A stretch of DNA of 64,000 nucleotides, taken from contig NZ_FTNI01000001.1 of the NCBI RefSeq assembly GCF_900156315.1, positions 186,001-250,000 of the forward strand, given 5' to 3'. The notes below the pieces were generated by a model. The model ran no database searches. It worked only from the letters and a program-made list of their open reading frames with translations, and was not told the DNA's origin. The DNA comes from Microbispora rosea (lineage in GTDB: Bacteria > Actinomycetota > Actinomycetes > Streptosporangiales > Streptosporangiaceae). Shown piece by piece: positions 26,754 through 34,764 of the stretch. How positions within the stretch are numbered: the stretch's first letter is position 1; each line of letters begins with the position of its first letter. The position numbers and the translations under genes were made by a program.

Positions 26754-27554
26754 ATGAGCGTGATGAAGAGACTTTCCATGATCTTCAAGTCCAAGGCCAA
26801 CAAGGCCCTGGACAAGATGGAGGATCCGCGGGAGACGCTGGACTATTCCTATCAGCGCCAGCTTGAGCTGCTGCAGAAGGTCCGCCGGGGCGTGGCCGAC
26901 GTGGCCACCAGCCGCAAGCGGGTGGAGCTGCAGATCAACCAGCTCGAGGGGCAGGCCACGAAGCTGGAGAACCAGAGCAGGCAGGCCCTGTCGGCCGGGC
27001 GCGAGGATCTGGCCCGCGAGGCGCTGACCCGCCGCAACGGTCTCAACGCCCAGATCGCCGACCTGCGCATCCAGTACAGCAACCTCCAGGGCGAGGAGGA
27101 GAAGCTCACCCTCGCCAGCCAGCGGCTCCAGGCCAAGGTCGACTCCTTCCGCACGAAGAAGGAGACCATCAAGGCCACCTACACGGCGGCCGAGGCCCAG
27201 ACGCGGATCAACGAGGCGTTCTCCGGCATCTCCGAGGAGATGGGCGACGTCGGCCTGGCCATCCAGCGGGCCGAGGACAAGACCGCGCAGATGCAGGCGC
27301 GCGCCGGCGCGATCGACGAGCTGCTCGCCAGCGGCGCACTCGACGACTTCACCGGGCAGCGCGACGACATCCAGGCGGAGCTCGACCGCATGGGCGGCGG
27401 CTCGGACGTCGAGCTGGAGCTCGCCAAGATGAAGGCCGAGCTCGGCCAGGGCCCGGCGCCCAGGAGCGCGATCGAGCAGGGCCAGCAGGGCCAGGCCGCC
27501 CCGTCCAACCAGCAGCACACGCAGCAGCTGCGCCAGCCGGGGGAGGGACTGTGA
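26754..27554 (+). CDS. pspA: PspA/IM30 membrane-stress protein
   Basis: 266 residues. Starts MSVMKRLSMIFKSKANKALD, an amphipathic membrane-binding helix, followed by coiled coil (about 25-225) with DYSYQRQLELLQKVRRGVADVATSRKRVE. ESCRT-III-like oligomer that binds damaged cytoplasmic membrane. The C-terminus is Gln-rich and low complexity (QGQQGQAAPSNQQHTQQL). First gene of a four-gene unit; GTGA overlap with pspAA. The upstream leader holds a small GGCGG/CCGCC hairpin near 26672. Confidence 0.95.
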   Translation: MSVMKRLSMIFKSKANKALDKMEDPRETLDYSYQRQLELLQKVRRGVADVATSRKRVELQINQLEGQATKLENQSRQALSAGREDLAREALTRRNGLNAQIADLRIQYSNLQGEEEKLTLASQRLQAKVDSFRTKKETIKATYTAAEAQTRINEAFSGISEEMGDVGLAIQRAEDKTAQMQARAGAIDELLASGALDDFTGQRDDIQAELDRMGGGSDVELELAKMKAELGQGPAPRSAIEQGQQGQAAPSNQQHTQQLRQPGEGL

Positions 27555-27829
27555 TCGTCAGAATCATGGGTGAGGGCCAGGTCGAGATCGGCGCCGCCGA
27601 CATCGACGTCCTCAACGAGCTCGACAGCGAGCTGGAGGCCGCGATCGAGTCGGACGACGAGACCGAGTTCCGCACCAAGCTGCACGCGCTCCTCGACAAG
27701 GTGCGTCACGTCGGCAAGGCCCTGCCGGACGACTCGCTGGAGCCGTCCGAGCTGATCCTGCCGCCGGCCGACGCCTCGATCGAGGAAGTGCGGGAGATGC
27801 TCGGGGACACCGGGCTCATCCCTGGCTGA
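27551..27829 (+). CDS. PspA-associated protein PspAA
   Basis: 92 residues: MIVRIMGEGQVEIGAADIDVLNELDSELEAAIE followed by LHALLDKVRHVGKALPDDSLEPSELILP. PspAA is a small soluble domain encoded next to PspA in actinobacteria and some archaea. GTG start inside the pspA stop (GTGA) and stop sharing a base with the next ATG indicate tight translational coupling. Acidic; no membrane segment. Confidence 0.9.
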   Translation: MIVRIMGEGQVEIGAADIDVLNELDSELEAAIESDDETEFRTKLHALLDKVRHVGKALPDDSLEPSELILPPADASIEEVREMLGDTGLIPG

Positions 27830-28722
27830 TGGCCTCCACGCGCTTCGCCCCTGATCGCGGCCTCACCGTCCGGATGACCGTGACGATGTTCCTGCTCGGG
27901 CTGCTCTATGTCGCGTTCGTGGCGGTCCTGGTCGCGGTGGGCGTACGTGCGGTCACCGTGCTCCTGATCGCCGGGGGTCTCCTGCTGGCGCAGTACTTCC
28001 TGTCCGACAAGATCGCGCTGTTCGCGATGCACGGGCGGGAGGTCTCCCCGCAGGAGGCTCCCGAGCTTCACGGGATCATCGACCGGCTGAGCGCGATGGC
28101 GGGGATGCCGAAGCCGCGGGTGGCGATCGCCGACTCGGACATCCCGAACGCGTTCGCCACCGGACGCAACCAGAAGAACTCGGTGGTCTGCGTGACCACC
28201 GGCATTCTGCGCAGGCTCGACGCGCGGGAGCTCGAAGGCGTGCTGGCCCATGAGATGTCCCACGTGGCCCACCGGGACGTGGCGGTGATGACGATCGCCT
28301 CGTTCCTGGGCGTCGTGGCCGGTCTGATGACGCGCTTCGCGCTCTACACCGGTCTGGGCGGCCGGAGGAACGACAACGGCCCCCCGGTCGGCCTGATCAT
28401 CTTCGCGGTCTCCGGCCTGGTCTACGCCGTCAGCTTCCTGCTGACGCGGGCGCTGTCGCGCTACCGCGAACTGGCCGCCGACCGCGCGGGCGCGCTGCTG
28501 ACGCAGCAGCCGAGCGCCCTGGCCAGCGCCCTCGTCAAGATCAGCGGTGACATCGGCAGGATCCCGACCAGGGACCTGCGCGAGGCGCAGCCGTTCAACG
28601 CCTTCTTCTTCGCGCCCGCCCTGTCGGGCCAGAGCGTCGCCTCGCTGCTGTCGACCCACCCCTCGCTGGAGCGCCGGCTGGACCAGCTGGCCAGGATCTC
28701 CGCCGCGCTGGGCCGCGGATGA
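27829..28722 (+). CDS. htpX: HtpX-type M48 membrane zinc protease
   Basis: 297 residues, four membrane helices. Zinc site: EGVLAHEMSHVAHRD (HExxH) and third ligand Glu in SRYRELAADRAGALL. Degrades damaged membrane proteins. The C-terminal STHPSLERRLDQLARI is family-typical. Its place between pspAA and pspAB marks it as the protease arm of an actinobacterial Psp system. It contrasts with the M48-like protein at 9.4-10.5 kb that has lost these ligands. Confidence 0.95.
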   Translation: MASTRFAPDRGLTVRMTVTMFLLGLLYVAFVAVLVAVGVRAVTVLLIAGGLLLAQYFLSDKIALFAMHGREVSPQEAPELHGIIDRLSAMAGMPKPRVAIADSDIPNAFATGRNQKNSVVCVTTGILRRLDARELEGVLAHEMSHVAHRDVAVMTIASFLGVVAGLMTRFALYTGLGGRRNDNGPPVGLIIFAVSGLVYAVSFLLTRALSRYRELAADRAGALLTQQPSALASALVKISGDIGRIPTRDLREAQPFNAFFFAPALSGQSVASLLSTHPSLERRLDQLARISAALGRG

Positions 28723-28732
28723 GGGGGCGCTG

Positions 28733-29281
28733 ATGGGCTGGTTCGACTCGCTGCTCGGCCGCTCCAAGCCCGCCAGGCCCGACCTGGACGCGCTGTTCGC
28801 CCTGCCGTCGGCCGCCGTCACGCTGCAGGCCGCCACCGGCTTCGCCCCGGCGGGAACCGGGTCGGTGTGCTTCCGCGCCGCGGAGGGCGGCGCCTTCGCC
28901 CGGCTCGAACAGGACATCGAGGCCCTGATGGGCAGGGTCGAGGTCTCCCGGGACTCCTACGGCTACACCTGGCTGCAGGTGCGCAATTCCGACGTGGCCG
29001 GGCTCGTCACCGACCTGCACGCGGCCAACTCGTCCCTGGAGTCGGCGGGGTTCGGCCCGTCACTGCTGTGCTCGCTCGTCACCTTCGCCGACCCGTCGCG
29101 ACGGAAGCTGGCGATCGTGTATCTCTACAAGCGCGGCACGTTCTACCCCTTCGCCCCGGTGGGCGAACCGCGCCGCGACAACGCGCTGGAACTGCAGGTG
29201 CGCGGCGTCCTGGACCACGAGCTCACGATCGAGCCCGAACTCGCGAGCTGGTTTCCCGTCTGGGGCGCCCCCGGCCTCTGA
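28733..29281 (+). CDS. PspA-associated protein PspAB
   Basis: 182 residues starting MGWFDSLLGRSKPARPDLDALF, with GSVCFRAAEGGAFARLEQDIEAL and YLYKRGTFYPFAPVGEPRRDNALEL, ending ELASWFPVWGAPGL. This matches the PspAB family that accompanies PspA/PspAA. Soluble, no known catalytic motif. Ten bases downstream of htpX. Confidence 0.88.
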   Translation: MGWFDSLLGRSKPARPDLDALFALPSAAVTLQAATGFAPAGTGSVCFRAAEGGAFARLEQDIEALMGRVEVSRDSYGYTWLQVRNSDVAGLVTDLHAANSSLESAGFGPSLLCSLVTFADPSRRKLAIVYLYKRGTFYPFAPVGEPRRDNALELQVRGVLDHELTIEPELASWFPVWGAPGL

Positions 29282-29297
29282 CCTTCGGGAGCTCCCC

Positions 29298-30092
29298 ATG
29301 ACCGAGTGGACCCACCTGCGGCACACCGAGGCCGCGGCCGCGGAGATCGGCCGGATGGCCGAGGCCGTACGGGGACGGGACGGGACCACACCTGTGCCGA
29401 CCTGCCCGGGGTGGGACCTCAGGGAGCTGGTCGAGCACACGGGCGCCATCCACCGGTGGGCCGCCGCGATGGTGCGCGACGCCGCCGTCCGCCGATACGA
29501 CCGCGCCGCGATGGACCACGGCATCCCCGAGGACTTCGCCGGCCACGCGGACTGGCTGGAGGCCGGAGCCGGGCAGCTCGCCGAGGCGCTGAAGGGCCGC
29601 GACCCGGACACCGAGGTGTGGAACTGGACGGGGAACCGCAGCGCCCGGTTCTGGTCCCGCCGACAGCTCCACGAGACCGTCGTCCACCGCGCCGACGCCG
29701 AGATCGCCCTCGGGATCGCCCCGGAGATGGACGAGGGCGTCGCGGCCGACGGGGTGGCGGAGTTCTTCGACATACTCCCGTACACCCGGTGGCAGCCCCT
29801 GATCGCCGAGCTGAGGGGCGACGGGGAGACGATCTCCTGGCGGACGGAGACGGGCGGGGCCTGGCTGGTGCGGCTCACGCCCGAGGGGTTCGCGTACGAG
29901 CGGTCCGGCGCCCCGGGTGACGTGGCCGCGGACGTCACCGCAGACGTCACCGCGGATGTCACCGCGGATGTCACCGTGCGCGCGGAGACGACCGGCGACC
30001 TGATGCTGACGCTGTGGGGACGGCGCGAGCCCGGCGCGGTCGAGGGCGACACGGCTCTACTGGACTGGTGGCGCGAGCGCGCGCGCATGTGA
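29298..30092 (+). CDS. Maleylpyruvate isomerase family (mycothiol-dependent) protein
   Basis: 264 residues. N-terminal DinB-like four-helix domain with TCPGWDLRELVEHTGAIHRW (metal-ligand His), and SRRQLHETVVHRADAE (second His pair). The C-terminal domain is an MDMPI_C-like/SCP-fold module ending ALLDWWRERARM. A stretch of DVTA repeats separates two of its strands. Such enzymes use mycothiol, the actinobacterial thiol; substrate unknown. Sixteen bases after pspAB, so possibly the last gene of that transcript. Confidence 0.88.
   Translation: MTEWTHLRHTEAAAAEIGRMAEAVRGRDGTTPVPTCPGWDLRELVEHTGAIHRWAAAMVRDAAVRRYDRAAMDHGIPEDFAGHADWLEAGAGQLAEALKGRDPDTEVWNWTGNRSARFWSRRQLHETVVHRADAEIALGIAPEMDEGVAADGVAEFFDILPYTRWQPLIAELRGDGETISWRTETGGAWLVRLTPEGFAYERSGAPGDVAADVTADVTADVTADVTVRAETTGDLMLTLWGRREPGAVEGDTALLDWWRERARM
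29919..29978 (+). repeat. Five 12-base tandem repeats inside the MDMPI gene
   Basis: Units of the type GACGTCACCGCA, five copies, encode Asp-Val-(Ala/Thr)-(Ala/Val) five times. Unit boundaries are in frame so copy-number change would not break the gene. Confidence 0.85.
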
Positions 30093-30121
30093 GGCCGGAA
30101 GCCGCGGTCGCGGTCGGAAGA

Positions 30122-30161
30122 ACGCGGGGCGCCTCCGGGAGGTCCCGGGGGCGCCCCGCGT
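30122..30161. terminator. Strong bidirectional terminator hairpin
   Basis: ACGCGGGGCGCC and GGCGCCCCGCGT form a perfect 12-bp stem, with an inner CCGGG/CCCGG stem. Lies between the convergent MDMPI gene and nadA. Confidence 0.75.
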
Positions 30162-30168
30162 CACAGTG

Positions 30169-30245
30169 CCCCGATCACGCCAGCCTCGATCACGGCGGCC
30201 TCGATCACGGCGGCCTCGGTTAAGGCAGCGCCTCGGTTACGGCAG
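30169..30245. repeat. Tandem 15-base repeats across the nadA stop codon
   Basis: About five imperfect copies of CCTCGATCACGGCGG; copies two and three are identical, and the fourth and fifth drift to CCTCGGTTA(A/C)GGCAG. The last copy includes the nadA stop codon (30237-30239) and final codons. Confidence 0.75.
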
Positions 30246-31397
30246 GGCCAGCATGCGGTCGAGGGCGACCTTGGCCCAGTGGGTGGTGTCCGCGTCGACC
30301 GTGATCTGGTTGACGACCTCGCCGTCGGCCAGCGACTCCAGCGCCCAGACCAGGTGCGGAAGGTCGATGCGGTTCATGGTGGAGCAGTAGCACACGGTCC
30401 GGTCGAGGAACGTGATGGTCTTGTCGGGGAACCGGTTCGCCAGCCGGCGCACCAGGTTCAGTTCCGTTCCGACGGCCCAGGAGGACCCGGCCGGGGCCTC
30501 CTCCAGCATGCGGATGATGTACTCGGTCGAGCCGACGAAGTCCGCCTTGGTCACGACCTCGTGGCGGCACTCGGGGTGCACGAGCACGTTCACCCCGGGG
30601 ATGCGGGCGCGCACCTCGTCCACGCAGGCGGCGGAGAAGCGCCCGTGGACCGAGCAGTGGCCCTTCCACAGGATCATCTTCGCGTTCTCCAGCTGCTCCC
30701 GGGTGAGGCCGCCGTTCGGGCGGTGCGGGTTGTAGACCACGCAGTCGTCCAGCGACAGCCCCATCTCCAGCACGGCCGTGTTGCGGCCCAGGTGCTGGTC
30801 GGGCAGGAACAGCACCTTCTCGCCCTGCTCGAACGCCCAGTCGAGGGCGCGCTTCGCGTTCGAGGAGGTGCACACGGCGCCGCCGTGCCGCCCGCAGAAC
30901 GCCTTGATGTCCGCACTGGAGTTCATGTAGGTGATCGGCACGACCCGGTCGGCGATGCCGGCGTCCTCCAGGGCGTCCCAGCAGTCCTCGACCTGGTTGA
31001 AGGTCGCCATGTCGGCCATCGAGCAGCCGGCGGCCAGGTCGGGAAGCACCACCTTCTGCGTGTCACCGGTCAGGATGTCGGCCGACTCCGCCATGAAGTG
31101 GACACCGCAGAACACGATGTACTCCGCCTCGGGCCGGGCGGCGGCCTCGCGGGCGAGCTTGAACGAGTCGCCGGTCACGTCGGCGAACTGGATGACCTCG
31201 TCGCGCTGGTAGTGGTGACCGAGCACGAACAACCGGTCGCCGAGCCGCTCCTTGGCCACGCGGGCGCGTTCCACGAGGGTCGGATCGGACGCGGGAGGCA
31301 GCTCGCCCGGGCAGTCGACGCCGCGTTCGCTGTGCGGGTCGGTGTCCCGGCCGAGGATGAAAAGCGGAAGGCCAGTCTCTGTGATCGTCACGACCAC
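30237..31397 (-). CDS. nadA: Quinolinate synthase
   Basis: 386 residues. Fe-S enzyme condensing iminoaspartate and dihydroxyacetone phosphate in NAD synthesis. Motifs: LGHHYQRDEVIQFADVTGDS, FCGVHFMAESADIL, cluster cysteines in FCGVH, GGAVCTSSNA / HPECRHEV and RTVCYCSTMNRID. ATG/GTG-type start at 31397. nadB and nadC are not adjacent, unlike the nadABC operon of many actinobacteria. An imperfect palindrome lies 15 bases upstream. Confidence 0.95.
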   Translation of the reverse strand: MVVTITETGLPLFILGRDTDPHSERGVDCPGELPPASDPTLVERARVAKERLGDRLFVLGHHYQRDEVIQFADVTGDSFKLAREAAARPEAEYIVFCGVHFMAESADILTGDTQKVVLPDLAAGCSMADMATFNQVEDCWDALEDAGIADRVVPITYMNSSADIKAFCGRHGGAVCTSSNAKRALDWAFEQGEKVLFLPDQHLGRNTAVLEMGLSLDDCVVYNPHRPNGGLTREQLENAKMILWKGHCSVHGRFSAACVDEVRARIPGVNVLVHPECRHEVVTKADFVGSTEYIIRMLEEAPAGSSWAVGTELNLVRRLANRFPDKTITFLDRTVCYCSTMNRIDLPHLVWALESLADGEVVNQITVDADTTHWAKVALDRMLALP

Positions 31398-31411
31398 ACC
31401 CCCTCGGGGAC

Positions 31412-31433
31412 TTATCGTCTAACTGACGACTAA
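31412..31433 (-). promoter_or_regulatory. Candidate operator upstream of nadA
   Basis: TTATCGTC and GACGACTAA flank TAACT; the arms pair except for one extra base (core TCGTC/GACGA). It is AT-rich and sits where the nadA promoter should be. NrtR-type regulators control NAD genes in mycobacteria, but I cannot match this site to a confirmed motif. Confidence 0.35.
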
Positions 31434-31545
31434 TCATTACACATCACCTCGCCTGGTTCGTCGCGCGGTTGCCTGTGAGGCATCTGGAATGTGTAGGGCT
31501 GCACGGGTGTTGGTAGCGTCTAGGTAGGACGTCAGAACCAATCAG

Positions 31546-31563
31546 ACCGCCCCGAAGGGCGGT
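31546..31563 (+). promoter_or_regulatory. Hairpin in the erpA leader
   Basis: ACCGCCC and GGGCGGT around the tetraloop CGAA, 25 bases before the erpA ATG. Possible -10 TAGGTA lies at 31521-31526. Could stabilise or gate translation; no direct evidence. Confidence 0.35.
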
Positions 31564-31587
31564 TGGCGCAGACGCGGGAGTCAGCAC

Positions 31588-31941
31588 ATGACGGTTGAGA
31601 GCAGCGAGACCACGCAGCAGGGCCTGATCCTGACTGACGCGGCCGCGGCCAAGGTCAAGAGCCTGCTCGAGCAGCAGGGCGAGGAAGGGCTGCAGCTCCG
31701 GGTGGCCGTCCAGCCGGGTGGCTGTTCCGGCCTGCGTTACCAGCTCTTCTTCGACGACCGGTCGATGGACGGCGACGTGGTCGCCACCTTCGGCGGCGTG
31801 AACGTCGTCACCGACCGGATGAGCGCGCCGTACCTCATCGGCGCCACGGTCGACTTCGTGGACACCATCGAGAAGCAGGGCTTCACCATCGACAACCCCA
31901 ACGCGACGGGGTCGTGCGCCTGCGGCGACTCGTTCAACTGA
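31588..31941 (+). CDS. erpA: Iron-sulfur cluster insertion protein (A-type carrier)
   Basis: 117 residues. Hands Fe-S clusters to apo-proteins. Three cluster cysteines: QPGGCSGLRYQL and the C-terminal GSCACGDSF. The gene sits next to nadA (an Fe-S enzyme) and in the erpA-adoK-ctaC order of other actinobacteria (M. tuberculosis Rv2204c). Single gene with its own terminator. Confidence 0.95.
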   Translation: MTVESSETTQQGLILTDAAAAKVKSLLEQQGEEGLQLRVAVQPGGCSGLRYQLFFDDRSMDGDVVATFGGVNVVTDRMSAPYLIGATVDFVDTIEKQGFTIDNPNATGSCACGDSFN

Positions 31942-32000
31942 CGGCGAGCGCGTGCCCGGCAGCCTCGCCGGGCTCGTGCCGCGATGGAGGGTGGGTCGAG

Positions 32001-32030
32001 CGCCCCGTACGGGTTGTTCCGTGCGGGGCG
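32001..32030 (+). terminator. Terminator after erpA
   Basis: CGCCCCGTACGG and CCGTGCGGGGCG form a 12-bp stem (one G-U pair) with loop GTTGTT, 60 bases after erpA and before the PfkB gene. Confidence 0.65.
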
Positions 32031-32123
32031 TCGTCGTGCCCGAGACGGTACGCTCAGTAGGTTCGGCGGGATCAACGTCCCCGCCCCTGTCTCTCTGATG
32101 CTGACAACGAGGAGAATGACCCC

Positions 32124-33110
32124 GTGCGCATCGCCGTCACCGGCTCCATCGCCACCGACCATCTGATGACGTTCCCCGGCCGCTTCGGCGACCAGCTCAT
32201 CGCCGAGCAGCTCGACCGGGTCTCGTTGTCGTTCCTCGTCGACGAACTGCAGATCCGCCGTGGCGGATGCGCGGCCAACATCGCGTTCGGCATGGGCTGC
32301 CTGGGGCTCACCCCGGTCCTCGTCGGCGCCGTCGGCACCGACTTCGCCGACTACCGCTCGTGGCTGGAGCGCCACGGCGTCGACTGCGACTCGGTGCACA
32401 TCTCCGAGCTGCACCACACGGCGCGCTTCCTGTGCACCACGGACGAGGACCACAACCAGATCGCCTCGTTCTACACCGGCGCGATGGCCGAGGCGAGGGA
32501 GATCGAGCTGGGCCCGATCGCCGACCGACTCGGCGGGCTCGACCTCGTCCTGATCAGCCCCAACGATCCGGCGGGGATGCTGCGGCACACCGACGAGGCG
32601 CGGCAGCGGGGCATCCCGTTCGCCGCCGACCCGTCGCAGCAGCTCGCGCGCATGCCGGGCGAGGAGATCCGCCAGCTCGTGGAGGGCGCGGCGTACCTGT
32701 TCAGCAACGACTACGAGCTGGGCCTGATCGCGCAGAAGACCGGCTGGTCGGACGAGGAGATCCTCGACCGGGTCGGCGTACGGGTGACCACCCTCGGGCC
32801 CAAGGGCGCCAGGATCGACCGCAAGGGCGAGCCGTCGCTGCACATCCCGCCGGCGCCCGAGCTGGGCAAGGCCGACCCGACCGGCGTCGGCGACGCCTTC
32901 CGCGCCGGGTTCCTCTCCGGGCTCGCCTGGGGCCTGTCCCTGGAGCGCTGCGGCCAGATCGGCAACCTCACCGCCACCCACGTGCTCGAGCAGGTCGGCT
33001 GCCAGGAGTACGAGTTGAGCCAGCGCGTCTTCCTGGAGCGCTTCGCCGCGGCGTACGGCTCGGAGGCGGCCGGCGAGGTGGGCGGGCACGCCCGCTGCCA
33101 CTACGCCTGA
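32124..33110 (+). CDS. adoK: PfkB carbohydrate kinase, probable adenosine kinase
   Basis: 328 residues. Ribokinase-fold: N-terminal RIAVTGSIATDHLMTFPGRF, substrate motif RRGGCAANIAFGMGCLG, and C-terminal signature with catalytic Asp KADPTGVGDAFRAGFLSG. Closest known type is the mycobacterial adenosine kinase (Rv2202c), which lies at the same place next to ctaC. The substrate is inferred from that position and overall similarity, not shown. GTG start at 32124. Confidence 0.85.
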   Translation: MRIAVTGSIATDHLMTFPGRFGDQLIAEQLDRVSLSFLVDELQIRRGGCAANIAFGMGCLGLTPVLVGAVGTDFADYRSWLERHGVDCDSVHISELHHTARFLCTTDEDHNQIASFYTGAMAEAREIELGPIADRLGGLDLVLISPNDPAGMLRHTDEARQRGIPFAADPSQQLARMPGEEIRQLVEGAAYLFSNDYELGLIAQKTGWSDEEILDRVGVRVTTLGPKGARIDRKGEPSLHIPPAPELGKADPTGVGDAFRAGFLSGLAWGLSLERCGQIGNLTATHVLEQVGCQEYELSQRVFLERFAAAYGSEAAGEVGGHARCHYA

Positions 33111-33120
33111 GGACGGGCGC

Positions 33121-33444
33121 TCAGTAGTTGCGGCGCACGTGGATGGACCAGCCGCCGTGAGGCAGCTCGTAGCTCCCCACGTGCTCGTGTGACTTCAACC
33201 GGCACCAGGCCGGGACGTCGGTGAACGCGGCGGGGTCGTCGGCCAGCACGGCGACCACCCCGCCCGTCGCCACCTGGTTGATCCGCTCGGCCAGCATGAT
33301 GATCGGGATCGGGCACTTGCGGCCCAGCGCGTCGATCGTCAGCGCGGGCGGCTCCGCCGGCTGGACCGGCTCGGCGACTTCGGCGGGCTCGGCCCGAACC
33401 GCCTCGGGAGACCGCCGGGCGCCGCCCGTCCGTCTGCGCCACAT
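33121..33444 (-). CDS. TusA-family sulfur carrier
   Basis: 107 residues. After a basic, Pro/Glu-rich leader of about 38 residues comes a TusA domain: LTIDALGRKCPIPIIMLAERINQV (CPxP with the sulfur-carrying Cys) and VPAWCRLKSHEHVGSYEL. Its ATG shares one base with the stop of the cysteine desulfurase gene (TGATG), so both are coupled. In several actinomycetes the two are a single fused protein; here they are separate. Confidence 0.85.
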   Translation of the reverse strand: MWRRRTGGARRSPEAVRAEPAEVAEPVQPAEPPALTIDALGRKCPIPIIMLAERINQVATGGVVAVLADDPAAFTDVPAWCRLKSHEHVGSYELPHGGWSIHVRRNY

Positions 33445-34577
33445 CAGTGCACCCCCAAGCTCGACCGGATCCGCCGCACGATGTCCGGGAGCACCGCGAG
33501 GAAACGATCGATGTCGTCCTCGGACACGCCACGGGGCAGCGATACCCGCACATTTCCATGCGTAAGCACGCCCATTGCCTCCAGAACATGCGATGGACGA
33601 AGCGTACTCGCCGTGCAGGAGCTGCCGGACGAGACGGCGAAACCGGCCTTGTCGAGCTCGGTGAGCAGCGCCTCGCCCTCGACGTACAGGCAGGAGAACG
33701 TGACGAGGTGCGGCAGCCGCAGGACCGGGTCGCCGACGACCTCCACGTCGGGCACCAGGCGGGGCACCTCGGCGCGGATCCGGTCGACCAGGGCGGACAG
33801 CCGCCGTCCCTCGGCCTCCGCCTCCTCGGCCCGGGCGCGCAGCGCCGCGGCGGCGGCCACGATCGCGGGCACGTTCTCGAACCCCGGCACGCGCCGCCGT
33901 TCCCGCTCGTCCTCGGGCAGCGGCGAGCGCCATCGCACGCCCTTGCGCACCGCCAGCACGCCCACCCCGGCCGGTCCGCCCCACTTGTGCGCGCTCGCGG
34001 TCAGGACCGACCAGCCCTCGGGGAGCGGCAGGCGGCCCGCCGACTGCGCGGCGTCGACCAGCAGCGGCACGCCCGCCTCACGGCAGGCCCGCGCCGCCTC
34101 CTCGACCGGCTGGAGGGTCCCCACCTCGTGGTTGGCCGTCTGCAGGCACGCCAGGGCGGCGCCGGGCCGCGCGACGGCCTCGGCGAACGCGTCCGCGTCC
34201 ACCCGGCCCGTACGGCTCACGCCCACGATCTCCATCTCGCCGCCGCCGCCCTCGTGGAGGGCGCCCGCGTGCAGGACGCTGGAGTGCTCGACGGCGCTCG
34301 CCACCAGGCGGGTCCCGGCCCGGCGGCGGCCGGCCAGCGTGCCGAGCACGCCGAGGTGCACGGCCTGCGTCCCCGACGAGGTGAACGACACCTCGTCGGG
34401 CCGGGCGCCGATCAGTTCGGCTACCTCTGCCCTCGCGCGCTCCAGTAACATCTGGGCGCGGCGCGCCGTGCCGTACAGGCGGGCGGGATCGGCCCAGCCG
34501 GCGTCGATCGCCGCCAGCAAGGCGTCACGGGCCGCGGGATGGAGAGGTTCGGTCGAAGCCGCGTCCAGGTAGGCCAC
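33444..34577 (-). CDS. Cysteine desulfurase (aminotransferase class V)
   Basis: 377 residues. PLP enzyme that takes sulfur from cysteine. Motifs: YLDAASTEPLHPAARDAL at the N-terminus, VEHSSVLHAG, TANHEVGTLQPV, PLP-binding Lys in TASAHKWGGPAGVGVLA, catalytic Cys in SSGSSCTASTLRPSHVLEAMG. Start GTG 34577 gives MAYLDAAS, the family start. Likely donor for the coupled TusA protein. Divergent from ctaC. Confidence 0.94.
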   Translation of the reverse strand: MAYLDAASTEPLHPAARDALLAAIDAGWADPARLYGTARRAQMLLERARAEVAELIGARPDEVSFTSSGTQAVHLGVLGTLAGRRRAGTRLVASAVEHSSVLHAGALHEGGGGEMEIVGVSRTGRVDADAFAEAVARPGAALACLQTANHEVGTLQPVEEAARACREAGVPLLVDAAQSAGRLPLPEGWSVLTASAHKWGGPAGVGVLAVRKGVRWRSPLPEDERERRRVPGFENVPAIVAAAAALRARAEEAEAEGRRLSALVDRIRAEVPRLVPDVEVVGDPVLRLPHLVTFSCLYVEGEALLTELDKAGFAVSSGSSCTASTLRPSHVLEAMGVLTHGNVRVSLPRGVSEDDIDRFLAVLPDIVRRIRSSLGVH

Positions 34578-34764
34578 AGTTAGGACATTAACGGGGGCTG
34601 CTCAGAGGGGCGGCGCCGGTCCGCGCTAATGTGTCCCCCAGCGTGAACTCAACCAAGTAAAGGTCTGACCGGCCGGAAGACTGGCGCCGGTCTCACCTAA
34701 GGGTCAATTGGAAAAACCGCCCAGGAGAGGAACTCTTGGGCTTCATCTGTGGGGTAGGCGATCC

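Noticed and set aside
34708..34764. TTG 34708 as the start of ctaC
   Set aside because: It adds residues not typical of the family; GTG 34765 gives the usual basic N-terminus before the lipobox.
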